This document shows, in pieces, positions 1-7,652 of a stretch of 64,000 nucleotides of DNA (position 1 is its first letter; the number at the start of each line of letters is the position of its first letter). A program made the position numbers and the translations under genes. The stretch is from NCBI GenBank assembly GCA_963677135.2, contig CAXXLS010000017.1, positions 496,001-560,000 on the forward strand. The letters run 5' to 3'. The DNA is from Seleniibacterium sp963677135 (GTDB taxonomy: Bacteria; Desulfobacterota; Desulfuromonadia; Desulfuromonadales; Geopsychrobacteraceae). Under the pieces are notes generated by a model. The model saw only the letters and a list, made by a program, of their open reading frames with translations, had not been told where the DNA came from and ran no database searches.

Positions 1-2
1 TG

Positions 3-623
3 GCGCTGGCAGGACCTCAACCCACCATTCTTATCGATGACTTCGAGCAGGGCCTGACGGGGTGGCAGGAAAAGTCGTTCCAGAATCAGACCGCATACGA
101 GGTTGTCGAGGTTCCCGGTCGTGGCCGGGTTCTGCGGGCTTCAAGCGACAACAGTGCCTCCGGACTGGTCAAGGAAATGTCCTTCAGCGTGCACGAATTT
201 CCGGTCCTGACCTGGTTCTGGAAAATTGATCGCACCTTGCCTGGCGGGAATGCACTGGAGAAAAAAGGGGACGATTACGCTGCCCGGGTTTACGTGATTT
301 TTCCCCACTGGATCAAGCCCCTGACCCGGACCATAAACTATATCTGGGCGAACCGCCTCGCCGTTGGAGATGCGGTTCCAAACACCTACTTTTCTAGGGC
401 GATGATGGTCGCCGTCGAGTCGGGGAACGATCGGGCCGGGCTGTGGCTCAGGGAAGAACGCAATGTCCTTGAGGATTACCGGCGCCTTTTTGGTGAGGAA
501 CCGCCCCAGGCGGGGGCGGTGGCGATCATGACGGATACGGACAATACCGGGGATAAGGTGCGGGCCTGGTATGATGATATCAGGTTATGGCCCGCTGCTT
601 CGGAGTCTGGCAGCGGGCCGTAA
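3..623 (+). CDS. DUF3047 family protein, 5'-truncated by window edge
   Basis: The frame is open from the first bases, so the N-terminus and any signal peptide lie outside the window; 206 residues are visible. The visible part starts with an acidic DDFEQG stretch and continues as aromatic-rich, beta-like sequence (GWQEK, LTWFWKID, AARVYVIF, DTDNTG, AWYDDI). I recognise this pattern as DUF3047, a family of probably secreted proteins of unknown function common in deltaproteobacteria. The first ATG in frame is at 177, but conserved-looking sequence lies upstream of it, so that ATG is not the start. The gene runs toward the DAHP synthase gene and stops only 9 bp from that gene's end, with no clear terminator between them. 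Function is not predicted. Confidence 0.72.
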   Translation, partial: ALAGPQPTILIDDFEQGLTGWQEKSFQNQTAYEVVEVPGRGRVLRASSDNSASGLVKEMSFSVHEFPVLTWFWKIDRTLPGGNALEKKGDDYAARVYVIFPHWIKPLTRTINYIWANRLAVGDAVPNTYFSRAMMVAVESGNDRAGLWLREERNVLEDYRRLFGEEPPQAGAVAIMTDTDNTGDKVRAWYDDIRLWPAASESGSGP

Positions 624-632
624 GGCTCTTTG

Positions 633-1679
633 CTAGGCGCAGAGGTTGCGCGCCGCTCTTCTCAGCATCTCTTCCGTGGTTTTCCAGTCGACGCACTTGT
701 CGGTAACGGAAACGCCATATTTCAGAGCAGACAGGTCGTCGGGAATGCTCTGGTTCCCGGCCTCCAGATTGCTCTCGATCATGATCCCGGCAATTGAGCC
801 CGGCTGCTCTTTCAGTTGCATGACGATATTGTCGAGAACTTCGCCCTGGCGAGTGTGATCCTTGTATGAATTGGCATGGCTGCAGTCGACCATGATGGCC
901 GAGGGAAGCTGGTTTGCTTTGAGCAGGCCCGCAGTCCTGGCAATGTCCTCGGGAAAATAATTGGGGGCCTCGTTACCGCCCCGCAGGACAATATGAACGT
1001 CAGGGTTGCCCGAGGTCTGAACGATGGACGATTTTCCTTCGCTGTTGATACCGAGGAAACTGTGGGGCCGGCAGGCGGCCGCCATGGCGTCTGTCGCCAC
1101 TTTCAGTCCGCCGTCCGTCCCGTTTTTGAAACCGACCGGAAAGGAGAGTCCGCTGGCCATCTCGCGGTGGGTCTGCGACTCTGTCGTTCGGGCTCCGATG
1201 GCTCCCCAGCTGATGATGTCCGACAGGTACTCCGGGGTGATCGGGTCGAGCATTTCACTGGCTATCGGCAGACCGAGCTCGGTTATGGCGCAGAACAGTT
1301 GGCGGGCGATTCCCAGTCCCTTCGATATCTGGTGTGTGCCGTCCAGGTCAGGGTCATTGATCAGGCCTTTCCAGCCGATGGTGGTTCTGGGCTTTTCAAA
1401 ATAAACCCGCATGATGATGAACATCTGTTCTTTCAATTCAACAGCCAGTTTGGCGAGGCGCTCCGCGTATTCGAGGGCGGCTTTCGGATCATGAATGGAG
1501 CAGGGGCCAACAATGGCCATAAGCCGCTTGTCTTCACCGCGCAGGATCGATCTGATGGTTGTCCGGCTGTCGCTGACAAATTTGGCTGCGGGAAGGGACA
1601 GCGGAAAGACCTGTTTCAGGTCTGACGGAGCGATGATCGGGCTGATATCGAAAACATTGAGGTTATTTGTTTGAACCAT
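633..1679 (-). CDS. aroG: 3-deoxy-7-phosphoheptulonate synthase (DAHP synthase, AroG/AroF type)
   Basis: Condenses phosphoenolpyruvate with erythrose 4-phosphate, the first step of the shikimate pathway to aromatic amino acids, in the cytoplasm. The 348-residue protein matches class I-alpha DAHP synthases along its whole length: VGPCSIHD with the metal-site Cys near residue 60, RVYFEKPRTTIGWKG, GARTTESQTHRE, GFKNGTDGG and DCSHANS. The ATG at 1679 is preferred over an in-frame ATG at 1721, because AAAGGA lies at a normal distance before 1679 whereas the purine run before 1721 touches the start codon. It is transcribed alone, divergent from the YggT-DivIVA set. Which aromatic amino acid inhibits it cannot be read from the sequence, and the symbol is by analogy with E. 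coli AroG. Confidence 0.9.
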   Translation of the reverse strand: MVQTNNLNVFDISPIIAPSDLKQVFPLSLPAAKFVSDSRTTIRSILRGEDKRLMAIVGPCSIHDPKAALEYAERLAKLAVELKEQMFIIMRVYFEKPRTTIGWKGLINDPDLDGTHQISKGLGIARQLFCAITELGLPIASEMLDPITPEYLSDIISWGAIGARTTESQTHREMASGLSFPVGFKNGTDGGLKVATDAMAAACRPHSFLGINSEGKSSIVQTSGNPDVHIVLRGGNEAPNYFPEDIARTAGLLKANQLPSAIMVDCSHANSYKDHTRQGEVLDNIVMQLKEQPGSIAGIMIESNLEAGNQSIPDDLSALKYGVSVTDKCVDWKTTEEMLRRAARNLCA

Positions 1680-1818
1680 TGGCAATCCTTTACCCTGATC
1701 GGGATGAGAAAGGTTTATCATTTCCTTTAGAGTAGGATATAATCTATCCCTTCTGATGGGCCGAATCCAGTTTTTTCTGGTCCGGCTCTGTTTTGGGTGT
1801 CATTGCTCGGCCGCAGCG

Positions 1819-1847
1819 TTGACAATCCGCTCTTTTCATTATAGAAA
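1819..1847 (+). promoter_or_regulatory. candidate sigma-70 promoter for the yggT-divIVA set
   Basis: A perfect TTGACA at 1819-1824 is followed after 17 bp by TAGAAA at 1842-1847; an overlapping TATAGA at 1840 would give a 15-bp spacer. It lies about 50 bp before the YggT start in the divergent region with the DAHP synthase gene. Confidence 0.5.
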
Positions 1848-1895
1848 CGGTCACAGCTATGGTGTTCCGTTTACGAGCAGAAAGGAACCAGATTT

Positions 1896-2180
1896 ATGAA
1901 TATATTGATTGTTTCTATTGCCAGGATTGTCGATCTGGCATTCAATATCTACATTTTTATCGTGATTGCACGTGCCCTGATTTCCTGGGTCAGCCCTGAC
2001 CCCTATAACCCCATTGTCCGATTTCTTCACAATGCGACGGATCCGGTCCTTTACCGTCTGCGCCGAATGCTGCCATTTCTACATGCGGGAGCCTTCGATT
2101 TTTCACCCATTGTTTTGCTGATACTGCTTTCGGTTGCACAACAGGTCGTAACCTCACTCCTGCTGCAACTGGCTTACTAG
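1896..2180 (+). CDS. YggT family membrane protein
   Basis: A 94-residue protein with two hydrophobic segments (about residues 5-27 and 70-92) around the conserved core RALISWVSPDPYNPIVRFL and ATDPVLYRLRRMLP. This is the single-repeat form of the YggT family; E. coli YggT has two repeats. The family is membrane-bound and often sits near cell-division or DivIVA genes, and its biochemical role is not established. AGAAAGGAA precedes the ATG. It is the first gene of a tight set with the DivIVA-domain gene (27 bp away) and a DUF167 gene. That neighbourhood resembles the yggT-divIVA-yggU arrangements of Gram-positive and deltaproteobacterial genomes, which suggests an envelope or division role by association only. 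Confidence 0.85.
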   Translation: MNILIVSIARIVDLAFNIYIFIVIARALISWVSPDPYNPIVRFLHNATDPVLYRLRRMLPFLHAGAFDFSPIVLLILLSVAQQVVTSLLLQLAY

Positions 2181-2207
2181 GTTCCCTTTTTTCAGGATAC
2201 TAAAGTC

Positions 2208-2747
2208 ATGCGGATTACTCCGATAGAAATTCAGCAGCAGCAGTTCAAATCACGTCTGTTCGGCTACGATACGGCGTCTGTCGATCAATTTCTGGAAATC
2301 GTTGCCGAAGAGCTTGAGCGTTTGCATCGTCACAACAATGAGCTCAAAGAAAACCTTGCTCGGACTGCCGCCGCCTTGGAGCAGATGCGCGACCGAGAAA
2401 AATCTCTTCAACAGACCCTGGTGACGGCCCAGCAGGTTTCCGAGGATATGAAAGCCAATGCGCGAAAAGAGGCTGAAATCGTGCTGGCCGAGGCTCACCT
2501 TGAGGCGGATCGTATCATTCAGGACGCGGACCGGCAGCGCATTGCTCTGTTGGAAGAGATTCAGGGCCTCAAACGGCAGAAAATAACCTTTGAAGTGGGC
2601 TTGAGGGCATTGCTGGAGAATCATATGCAGTTGCTCAATCTCGATATGCTCGAGGTGGAGGAGGATGATCAGCAGAAACTGCTGCACGATTCGTTCAGCC
2701 TGGATGAGATTGAAGCAAGCCTGAACCATGGATTGAGTGAGAAGTGA
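2208..2747 (+). CDS. DivIVA domain-containing protein
   Basis: A 179-residue cytoplasmic protein. Residues 1-40 form the DivIVA N-terminal membrane-curvature-binding region (TPIEIQQQQF, GYDTASVDQFLEI), and roughly residues 30-135 are a heptad-rich coiled coil with many Glu, Lys and Ala. The C-terminal 40 residues are acidic. DivIVA proteins assemble at negatively curved membrane and recruit division, polar-growth or chromosome-anchoring partners; the partner here is unknown. Its TGA overlaps the GTG start of the DUF167 gene by 4 bp (2744-2747), so the two are probably translationally coupled. Confidence 0.85.
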   Translation: MRITPIEIQQQQFKSRLFGYDTASVDQFLEIVAEELERLHRHNNELKENLARTAAALEQMRDREKSLQQTLVTAQQVSEDMKANARKEAEIVLAEAHLEADRIIQDADRQRIALLEEIQGLKRQKITFEVGLRALLENHMQLLNLDMLEVEEDDQQKLLHDSFSLDEIEASLNHGLSEK

Positions 2748-3052
2748 TTTGTTCCTACCTGCGGGACCATGCCGAAGGGGTCGTCGTCGCTTTGCAGGTT
2801 CAGCCGCGCTCCAGCAGAAATCAGCTGATGGGGGTTCAGGATGGAAAGCTGAAGGTCAAATTGACGTCTCCGCCGGTCGAGGGGGCTGCCAACAAGGCCT
2901 GTTGCGCCTTCGTGGCCAAGCTGATCGGGGTCGCTAAAAGCCGTGTCGTCATCGTGTCCGGGGAAACCTCTCGTCAGAAACGGGTCCTGATCAAAGGGAT
3001 CTCTCCCGTCGAAGCCCAGTCCGCAATCACGTTGGCTCTCAAAGAGTCTTGA
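2744..3052 (+). CDS. DUF167 (YggU) family protein
   Basis: A 102-residue protein of the DUF167/YggU family, recognised from VQPRSSRNQLMG, the core SPPVEGAANKACCAFVAKLIGVAKSRV and the end VSGETSRQKRVLIKG. It is a small alpha/beta fold with unknown biochemical function, widely conserved and often next to yggT. The start is a GTG inside the DivIVA stop codon (overlap GTGA), with a purine-rich GAGTGAGAA just upstream in the end of divIVA. The same DNA in another frame could encode a 66-residue peptide, which I regard as a shadow. Confidence 0.85.
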   Translation: MICSYLRDHAEGVVVALQVQPRSSRNQLMGVQDGKLKVKLTSPPVEGAANKACCAFVAKLIGVAKSRVVIVSGETSRQKRVLIKGISPVEAQSAITLALKES

Positions 3053-3117
3053 CAGAGATTTGTCTATTTTATTATCATTTATGATTGTCTAGAATTATAA
3101 AAATGGAGGATTAAATT

Positions 3118-3369
3118 ATGCCATTATATGAATATCAGTGTGAAGAATGTGGGTGTCGGTTTGAAGTCCGGCAAAAGTTTTCAGATGCTCCGGTGGAAAG
3201 CTGTCGCGAGTGCGGCGGCAAGGTCAGCAAGCAGATCTCCCAGAGTGCTTTCGCCCTCAAGGGGGGAGGCTGGTATCAGCAGGGGTACTCGTCAAATGCC
3301 GGTTCCTGCGCGTCTTCGTCCTCCGGTTCCGAGGCCTGTGCCTCGTGCCCCAAGGCTGCCAACGGCTGA
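3118..3369 (+). CDS. FmdB family zinc ribbon protein
   Basis: An 83-residue protein beginning MPLYEYQCEECG, the signature of the FmdB/CxxC_CXXC_SSSS regulatory-protein family. Two CxxC pairs (Cys8/Cys11 and Cys29/Cys32) should bind one zinc. The C-terminal third is low complexity, rich in Gly, Ser and Ala with three more cysteines. FmdB was named as a putative regulator of formamidase genes, but most members have no known function. TGGAGG lies 7 bp before the ATG. A strong intrinsic terminator follows 23 bp after the stop, so the gene ends a transcript. Confidence 0.85.
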   Translation: MPLYEYQCEECGCRFEVRQKFSDAPVESCRECGGKVSKQISQSAFALKGGGWYQQGYSSNAGSCASSSSGSEACASCPKAANG

Positions 3370-3392
3370 TCCGACGGCGCCATCGATTTATG

Positions 3393-3420
3393 CCCCGCCC
3401 GGTTTCCGGGCGGGGTTTTT
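3393..3420 (+). terminator. intrinsic terminator after fmdB-like gene
   Basis: A perfect 10-bp GC-rich stem (CCCCGCCCGG / CCGGGCGGGG) with a TTT loop is followed directly by at least five T residues. Confidence 0.92.
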
Positions 3421-3451
3421 CGTTCCCACGCAAGCCAGAGATTTTCCATTC

Positions 3452-3480
3452 TTTACAAAGCCAGCTCCCTTTCGTATAGT
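3452..3480 (+). promoter_or_regulatory. candidate sigma-70 promoter for folD
   Basis: TTTACA (3452-3457), 17-bp spacer, TATAGT (3475-3480), about 70 bp before the folD GTG and just after the preceding terminator. Confidence 0.55.
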
Positions 3481-3552
3481 CTGATTTTCGTTTCCGCGGA
3501 GTTGTCGGACAATTCCAAGAAAACCGCTTTGAAAAAAATCTGGAGGTTTATT

Positions 3553-4407
3553 GTGGCACAAATTATTGACGGGAAGGCGATTGCCGCCGATTTGAGGCAG
3601 GAGATCGCCGCCGACACCAAGGGGCTGATCGCTCAGGGCGTTACGCCTGGACTGGCTGTTGTTCTGGTTGGCGAGGATCCGGCCAGCAGGGTCTACGTTT
3701 CCATGAAAGAGAAGGCCTGCGCCGCGGCCGGTATTTTCTCAGACGAGCACAAGCTGCCGGAATCAACAACCGAGGCGGATCTTTTGTCCTTGATAGATTC
3801 CCTGAATAAGGATGACCGAATCGACGGCATCCTGGTTCAATTGCCTCTCCCTGGCCATATCGATGAGGGCAAGGTTCTCGAAGCGATCTCTCCGCAGAAG
3901 GATGTTGACGGTTTTCATCCTTACAATGTCGGTCGCCTGGCAACCGGCAACCCATTGTTCCAGCCGTGTACTCCCTATGGGGTCATGAAAATGCTGGAAC
4001 GAACGGGAGTCGATCTGAAAGGCAAGGAAGTCGTTGTCGTCGGCCGCTCCAACATCGTCGGGAAACCGGTCGCGCTTATGTGTCTTGCCCAGCATGCGAC
4101 GGTGACGATCTGTCATTCCAGAACCGTCGATCTGCCGGCAAAAGTTGCAGCGGCCGACGTGGTGATTGCTGCGGTCGGGGTCCCTGAAATGATCAAAGGT
4201 GAATGGATCAAGCCGGGTGCTGTGGTCATCGACGTGGGAGTGAACCGCGTTGGTGAAAAGAAACTCGTCGGCGACGTCGAATTCGCTGCCGCCAGCGAGA
4301 AGGCATCGGCCATTACTCCCGTTCCCGGGGGCGTCGGACCGATGACGATTACCATGCTGCTTTACAATACCGTGGTCAGCGCCAAAAGGCGCGCCGGCAA
4401 CACCTGA
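3553..4407 (+). CDS. folD: FolD bifunctional methylenetetrahydrofolate dehydrogenase / methenyltetrahydrofolate cyclohydrolase
   Basis: Interconverts 5,10-methylene-, 5,10-methenyl- and 10-formyl-tetrahydrofolate with NADP(H) in the cytoplasm. The 284-residue protein has the family landmarks in order: YVSMKEKAC with the catalytic Lys, QLPLPGHID, KDVDGFHPYNVG, CTPYGVMKML, the nucleotide-binding GRSNIVGKPVALM, DVGVNR and the C-terminal PVPGGVGPMT. I choose the GTG at 3553 because TGGAGG sits 7 bp upstream and VAQIIDGKAIA matches the usual FolD N-terminus; the longer frame from 3502 adds sequence foreign to the family. It stands about 320 bp before the glycine cleavage operon, which produces the methylene-tetrahydrofolate that FolD uses, a sensible functional neighbour. 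Confidence 0.95.
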   Translation: MAQIIDGKAIAADLRQEIAADTKGLIAQGVTPGLAVVLVGEDPASRVYVSMKEKACAAAGIFSDEHKLPESTTEADLLSLIDSLNKDDRIDGILVQLPLPGHIDEGKVLEAISPQKDVDGFHPYNVGRLATGNPLFQPCTPYGVMKMLERTGVDLKGKEVVVVGRSNIVGKPVALMCLAQHATVTICHSRTVDLPAKVAAADVVIAAVGVPEMIKGEWIKPGAVVIDVGVNRVGEKKLVGDVEFAAASEKASAITPVPGGVGPMTITMLLYNTVVSAKRRAGNT

Positions 4408-4459
4408 TCGGCAATCTCCATGTCCGGCTCGATATTCAGTCGGCTTTCGTGAGTTTTTG

Positions 4460-4489
4460 AACAGCCTGCAGATTTTTCTGCAGGCTGTT
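4460..4489. terminator. stem-loop after folD (possible terminator)
   Basis: Perfect 12-bp stem AACAGCCTGCAG / CTGCAGGCTGTT with a 6-nt loop. No long T-run follows on either strand, so it may stabilise the folD mRNA end rather than terminate on its own. Confidence 0.5.
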
Positions 4490-4496
4490 TCTGTAT

Positions 4497-4526
4497 CGGG
4501 AGGAAACCTCCCGTTGGGTGTTTTTT
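4497..4526 (+). terminator. second hairpin with T-run after folD
   Basis: Seven-bp stem CGGGAGG / CCTCCCG with an AAA loop; a run of six to seven T follows after a 7-nt gap (4520-4526). The gap makes it an imperfect intrinsic terminator. Confidence 0.45.
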
Positions 4527-4641
4527 CCTATTACGAAAGAATTTCCTGTATATACAGGGTCCTTGTTTTCTGATAAATAGCGTCTGAAGAAGGGTGTCCC
4601 GACCGTCTGCGGGAGGATAATTTTCTGACTGCTTTTTTTTG

Positions 4642-4669
4642 TCTTCAAATATCTGCTAGTGTTTGAAGA
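4642..4669. repeat. inverted repeat upstream of gcvT, candidate operator
   Basis: Perfect 8-bp arms TCTTCAAA and TTTGAAGA separated by 12 bp, ending about 58 bp before the gcvT ATG. The position fits a repressor or activator site for the glycine cleavage operon; the binding protein is unknown. Confidence 0.4.
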
Positions 4670-4726
4670 GGACTCGAACGATGAATTTTTGATAGCCAGG
4701 TCTGATCATCACAAGGAGGCGCTGTT

Positions 4727-5812
4727 ATGAAAAAAACTCCTCTCAATGAGTTGCATCGAAGTCTGGGTGCCCGTATGGTGGAATTTGGTGGCTGGGATAT
4801 GCCGGTTCAGTATGCCGGCGTCATCAGTGAGCATCTTGCCGTTCGTCAGGCAGCCGGTTTGTTTGACGTCTCTCACATGGGCGAAATAGAGGTCTCCGGA
4901 CCCGATGCGTTCGCCTTTCTGCAGGCCGCCACGACCAACGATCTGGCCCGGCTTGTGGACGGTCAGGTCCAGTATACGGCCATGTGCTACGAACATGGCG
5001 GGGTTGTGGATGACTTAACCCTTTACAGGTTCGCTCAGGATCGTTATTTACTCTGTGTGAATGCGGCAAATACGGAAAAGGATTTTTCCTGGTTGCTGGA
5101 TGTTCAGGCACTGCTTCAATTGCAGAATCTCCGCTTGGTCGACAGGAGTTCCGAGTACGCCCAGCTGGCACTGCAGGGGCCGGCCTCGGATCGCATTCTT
5201 GCGAGATTGACCGGACATGATCTTGACGCTCTCAAGTACTATCACTTTCAGGAAGGGACAGTCGCATCGGTCAGCGCGATTATCTCGCGAACCGGCTACA
5301 CCGGCGAGGCCGGGTTCGAATTGTATTGCGCCGCTGAGGACGGGGCCGCACTTTGGCAGGCACTGATGGCTGCCGGTGCCGAAGACGGTATCCAGCCCAT
5401 CGGGCTCGGGGCGCGGGACACTTTGCGACTTGAGAAGGGCTATGCTCTTTACGGCCACGAGCTCAGTTCGGAGATCCTGCCCCTGGAAGCGAGACTGGGT
5501 TGGATTACCAAACTCGACAAAGGGGACTTTGTCGGCCGCACGTCCTTGGTCAGGGCCAAAACTGAAGGCCTACGCCGTAATCTGATCGGTCTGACCCTGG
5601 TCGGTCCCGGAGTCCCCCGGGAAAATTATCCGGTTTATTGCGGCGAACAGCGGGTTGGGTACGTTACCAGCGGGACCATGTCCCCGGTCCTGAAGCAGGG
5701 GATCGCTATGGCGCTGGTGGATATCGATATCGCGACGGGGGATCAGCCTCTGGCGGTCGGGATTCGCAGTCGCAAAGTCAATGCAGAAAGAACGGTGTTG
5801 CCGTTCGTTTAA
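4727..5812 (+). CDS. gcvT: GcvT aminomethyltransferase (T-protein of the glycine cleavage system)
   Basis: Transfers the methylene group from aminomethyl-lipoyl GcvH to tetrahydrofolate, releasing ammonia. The 361-residue length is typical. Landmarks are the N-terminal TPLNELHRSLGARMVEFGGWDMPVQ core, LFDVSHMGEI, ALQGPAS, SRTGYTGEAGFELY, the folate-domain GLGARDTLRLEKG and the C-terminal barrel with VTSGTMSP. AAGGAGG precedes the ATG with good spacing. It is the first gene of gcvT-gcvH-gcvPA-gcvPB. The lipoamide dehydrogenase L-protein and lipoyl ligation genes are not in the window. Confidence 0.95.
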   Translation: MKKTPLNELHRSLGARMVEFGGWDMPVQYAGVISEHLAVRQAAGLFDVSHMGEIEVSGPDAFAFLQAATTNDLARLVDGQVQYTAMCYEHGGVVDDLTLYRFAQDRYLLCVNAANTEKDFSWLLDVQALLQLQNLRLVDRSSEYAQLALQGPASDRILARLTGHDLDALKYYHFQEGTVASVSAIISRTGYTGEAGFELYCAAEDGAALWQALMAAGAEDGIQPIGLGARDTLRLEKGYALYGHELSSEILPLEARLGWITKLDKGDFVGRTSLVRAKTEGLRRNLIGLTLVGPGVPRENYPVYCGEQRVGYVTSGTMSPVLKQGIAMALVDIDIATGDQPLAVGIRSRKVNAERTVLPFV

Positions 5813-5871
5813 ATAGTCTCATCCAAACAAAAACAGCCCCTCCGGGCAAATTTTCGATTGAGGAGGATTAT

Positions 5872-6255
5872 ATGGATTTCCCAGAAGAACTCAAATACAC
5901 CGAAGAGCACGAGTGGGTCCTGGTGGAAGAGGACATTGTCACCATCGGTATCACCGATTTTGCCCAGGAGCAGCTCGGCGATGTCGTTTTCGTTGAACTG
6001 CCAGAGGTCGGCGATGAGCTTGATGCCGGAAAGAGTTTCGGGGTGGTGGAGTCGGTCAAGGCGGTTTCCGATATCTATGCGCCAGTCAGCGGCGAAGTGG
6101 TCGAGGTCAACGATGAACTTCCGGATGAGCCGGAAACCATCAACAGTTCGCCTTATGACGACGGCTGGCTGGTCAAGATCAAGCTGACCGATCCTTCCGA
6201 GCTTGATGACCTGATGGATGCCGAAGCCTACCAGGAATTTATCGAGCAGGATTGA
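5872..6255 (+). CDS. gcvH: GcvH glycine cleavage system H protein
   Basis: The lipoyl carrier that shuttles the aminomethyl group between P-protein and T-protein. The 127-residue protein has the H-protein fold pattern KYTEEHEWV, GITDFAQEQLGDVVFVELP and the lipoylation loop GVVESVKAVSDIYAP, with the modified lysine near residue 63, followed by INSSPYDDGWLVKI. GAGGAGG lies 6 bp before the ATG at 5872. An in-frame extension back to 5638 overlaps the end of gcvT in another frame and is not real. The 59-bp gap after gcvT is compatible with one operon. Confidence 0.95.
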   Translation: MDFPEELKYTEEHEWVLVEEDIVTIGITDFAQEQLGDVVFVELPEVGDELDAGKSFGVVESVKAVSDIYAPVSGEVVEVNDELPDEPETINSSPYDDGWLVKIKLTDPSELDDLMDAEAYQEFIEQD

Positions 6256-6302
6256 TCTGGGACGGTACGGACAGAAATCCTCTTTCCTCTGAAGGGATGG
6301 CC

Positions 6303-7652
6303 ATGCGTTATTTGCCCCATACCGAGACCGACGTCCAGCAGATGCTGGAACGAATCGGCGTCAAATCAGTCGAAGAGCTCTTCGCGGGAATACCTGAGAA
6401 CTGCCGGTTGCAGAGGGACCTTGACCTTCCTGAGGCCCTGTCCGAGGCGGAAGCGGTCAACCGGTTGCAACGGTTGGCCGCTGCGAACGCCCGGGTGTCC
6501 GAATGGGACGCCTTTCTCGGCGGTGGCGCCTATAACCACTTTATTCCGGCCGTTGTGGATCACCTGGTCAGCCGCAGCGAATTCTACACCGCCTATACGC
6601 CCTACCAGCCGGAAATCAGCCAGGGGACGCTGCAGGCGATCTTTGAATTTCAGACCATGATCTGTCAGTTGACCGGAATGGATGTTGCGAATGCGTCCAT
6701 GTACGATGGCGCCTCGGCCTGTGCCGAAGCCGTTTTGTTGGCCATTCGCACGGGCCGGAAGAAAAACCGGGTCCTGGTATCGGACGCCTTGCATCCCCAC
6801 TATCGGCAAACCATTGCCACCTATTGCCAGTATCTGGATGTTGACCTGATCCCCGTCCCCCATGCGGACGGCAGAACCGATATCGGGGCTGTGAAAGACC
6901 TGTTTGACGAACGGACCGCTGCGATCGTCACCGGCTATCCGAATTATTTCGGGCAGATTGAAGATCTGTCTGAACAGGCCGCGGTCACGTCCGCCGGAGG
7001 AGCCCGGCTGATTGCTGCGGTCGCTGAGCCCCTGGCCCTGGCTTTGTTCAAGTCTCCGGGCGAGCTCGGGGCCGACATTGTGGTCGGAGAAGGTCAGAGC
7101 TTCGGCATTCCACTGTCGTACGGCGGACCTGGGATCGGGTTTTTCGCGGTCAGAAGCAAAGACATGAGGGCTCTTCCCGGGCGGCTGGTCGGAGAGACCG
7201 TGGACCTTGATGGCAAGCGGGGGTTCGTCCTGACCCTGGCGACCCGGGAACAGCATATTCGCCGCGAGAAGGCTACTTCCAATATTTGTTCCAACCAGGG
7301 AATGTGCACCCTGATCGTCGGTATTTACCTGGCACTGCACGGCAAACAGGGTTTGCGGCAGCTTGCCGAACTCAACTATGCCAAAGCATGTTATGCCAAG
7401 GAGCAGATCGCTCAGCTTCCCGGTTTCGATATCGCTTTCGGCGGTGAACATTTCAATGAATTCGTGGTGCGCTGTCCTGAACCCGTGGCCGTTCTCAAGA
7501 ATCGTCTTGAGCAGGACAAAATTCTTGCCGGAATCGCTTTGGGGCGCGATTTTTCCGGACTTGAGGACGCCCTGCTGATCTGCGTCACCGAGCAGAACAG
7601 CAGAGTCCAGATCGACCGCTTGGTCAGTATCCTGGCAGGAGGTGTGAAATGA
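6303..7652 (+). CDS. gcvPA: GcvPA glycine dehydrogenase (decarboxylating) subunit 1
   Basis: N-terminal half of the two-subunit P-protein, which decarboxylates glycine with PLP and loads the aminomethyl group onto GcvH. The 449-residue protein starts MRYLPHTETDVQQML and contains family blocks FLGGGAYNHFIPAVVDHL, AYTPYQPEISQGTLQ, NASMYDGASA, YPNYFGQIED, SYGGPGIGF and REQHIRREKATSNICSNQ. The ATG at 6303 is preferred because AAGGG lies 6 bp upstream; the ATG at 6297 directly abuts that purine run. Split P-protein subunits are usual in anaerobes and many deltaproteobacteria, while E. coli has one fused chain. The stop overlaps the gcvPB start (ATGA). Confidence 0.95.
   Translation: MRYLPHTETDVQQMLERIGVKSVEELFAGIPENCRLQRDLDLPEALSEAEAVNRLQRLAAANARVSEWDAFLGGGAYNHFIPAVVDHLVSRSEFYTAYTPYQPEISQGTLQAIFEFQTMICQLTGMDVANASMYDGASACAEAVLLAIRTGRKKNRVLVSDALHPHYRQTIATYCQYLDVDLIPVPHADGRTDIGAVKDLFDERTAAIVTGYPNYFGQIEDLSEQAAVTSAGGARLIAAVAEPLALALFKSPGELGADIVVGEGQSFGIPLSYGGPGIGFFAVRSKDMRALPGRLVGETVDLDGKRGFVLTLATREQHIRREKATSNICSNQGMCTLIVGIYLALHGKQGLRQLAELNYAKACYAKEQIAQLPGFDIAFGGEHFNEFVVRCPEPVAVLKNRLEQDKILAGIALGRDFSGLEDALLICVTEQNSRVQIDRLVSILAGGVK

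Larger units (their letters stand above)
4408..4726. other. 319-bp region between folD and gcvT: hairpins and an inverted repeat, no gene supported
   Basis: It holds two stem-loops after folD (4460-4489 and 4497-4526) and an 8-bp inverted repeat near gcvT (4642-4669). I looked for a glycine riboswitch, whose aptamers often precede gcv operons, and did not see its conserved core. A possible 70-codon minus-strand frame (4436-4648) runs through the hairpins, has a start poorly placed for translation and resembles nothing I know. Confidence 0.6.

Noticed and set aside
4408..4726. Glycine riboswitch upstream of gcvT
   Set aside because: The conserved aptamer core was not seen; only hairpins and an inverted repeat.
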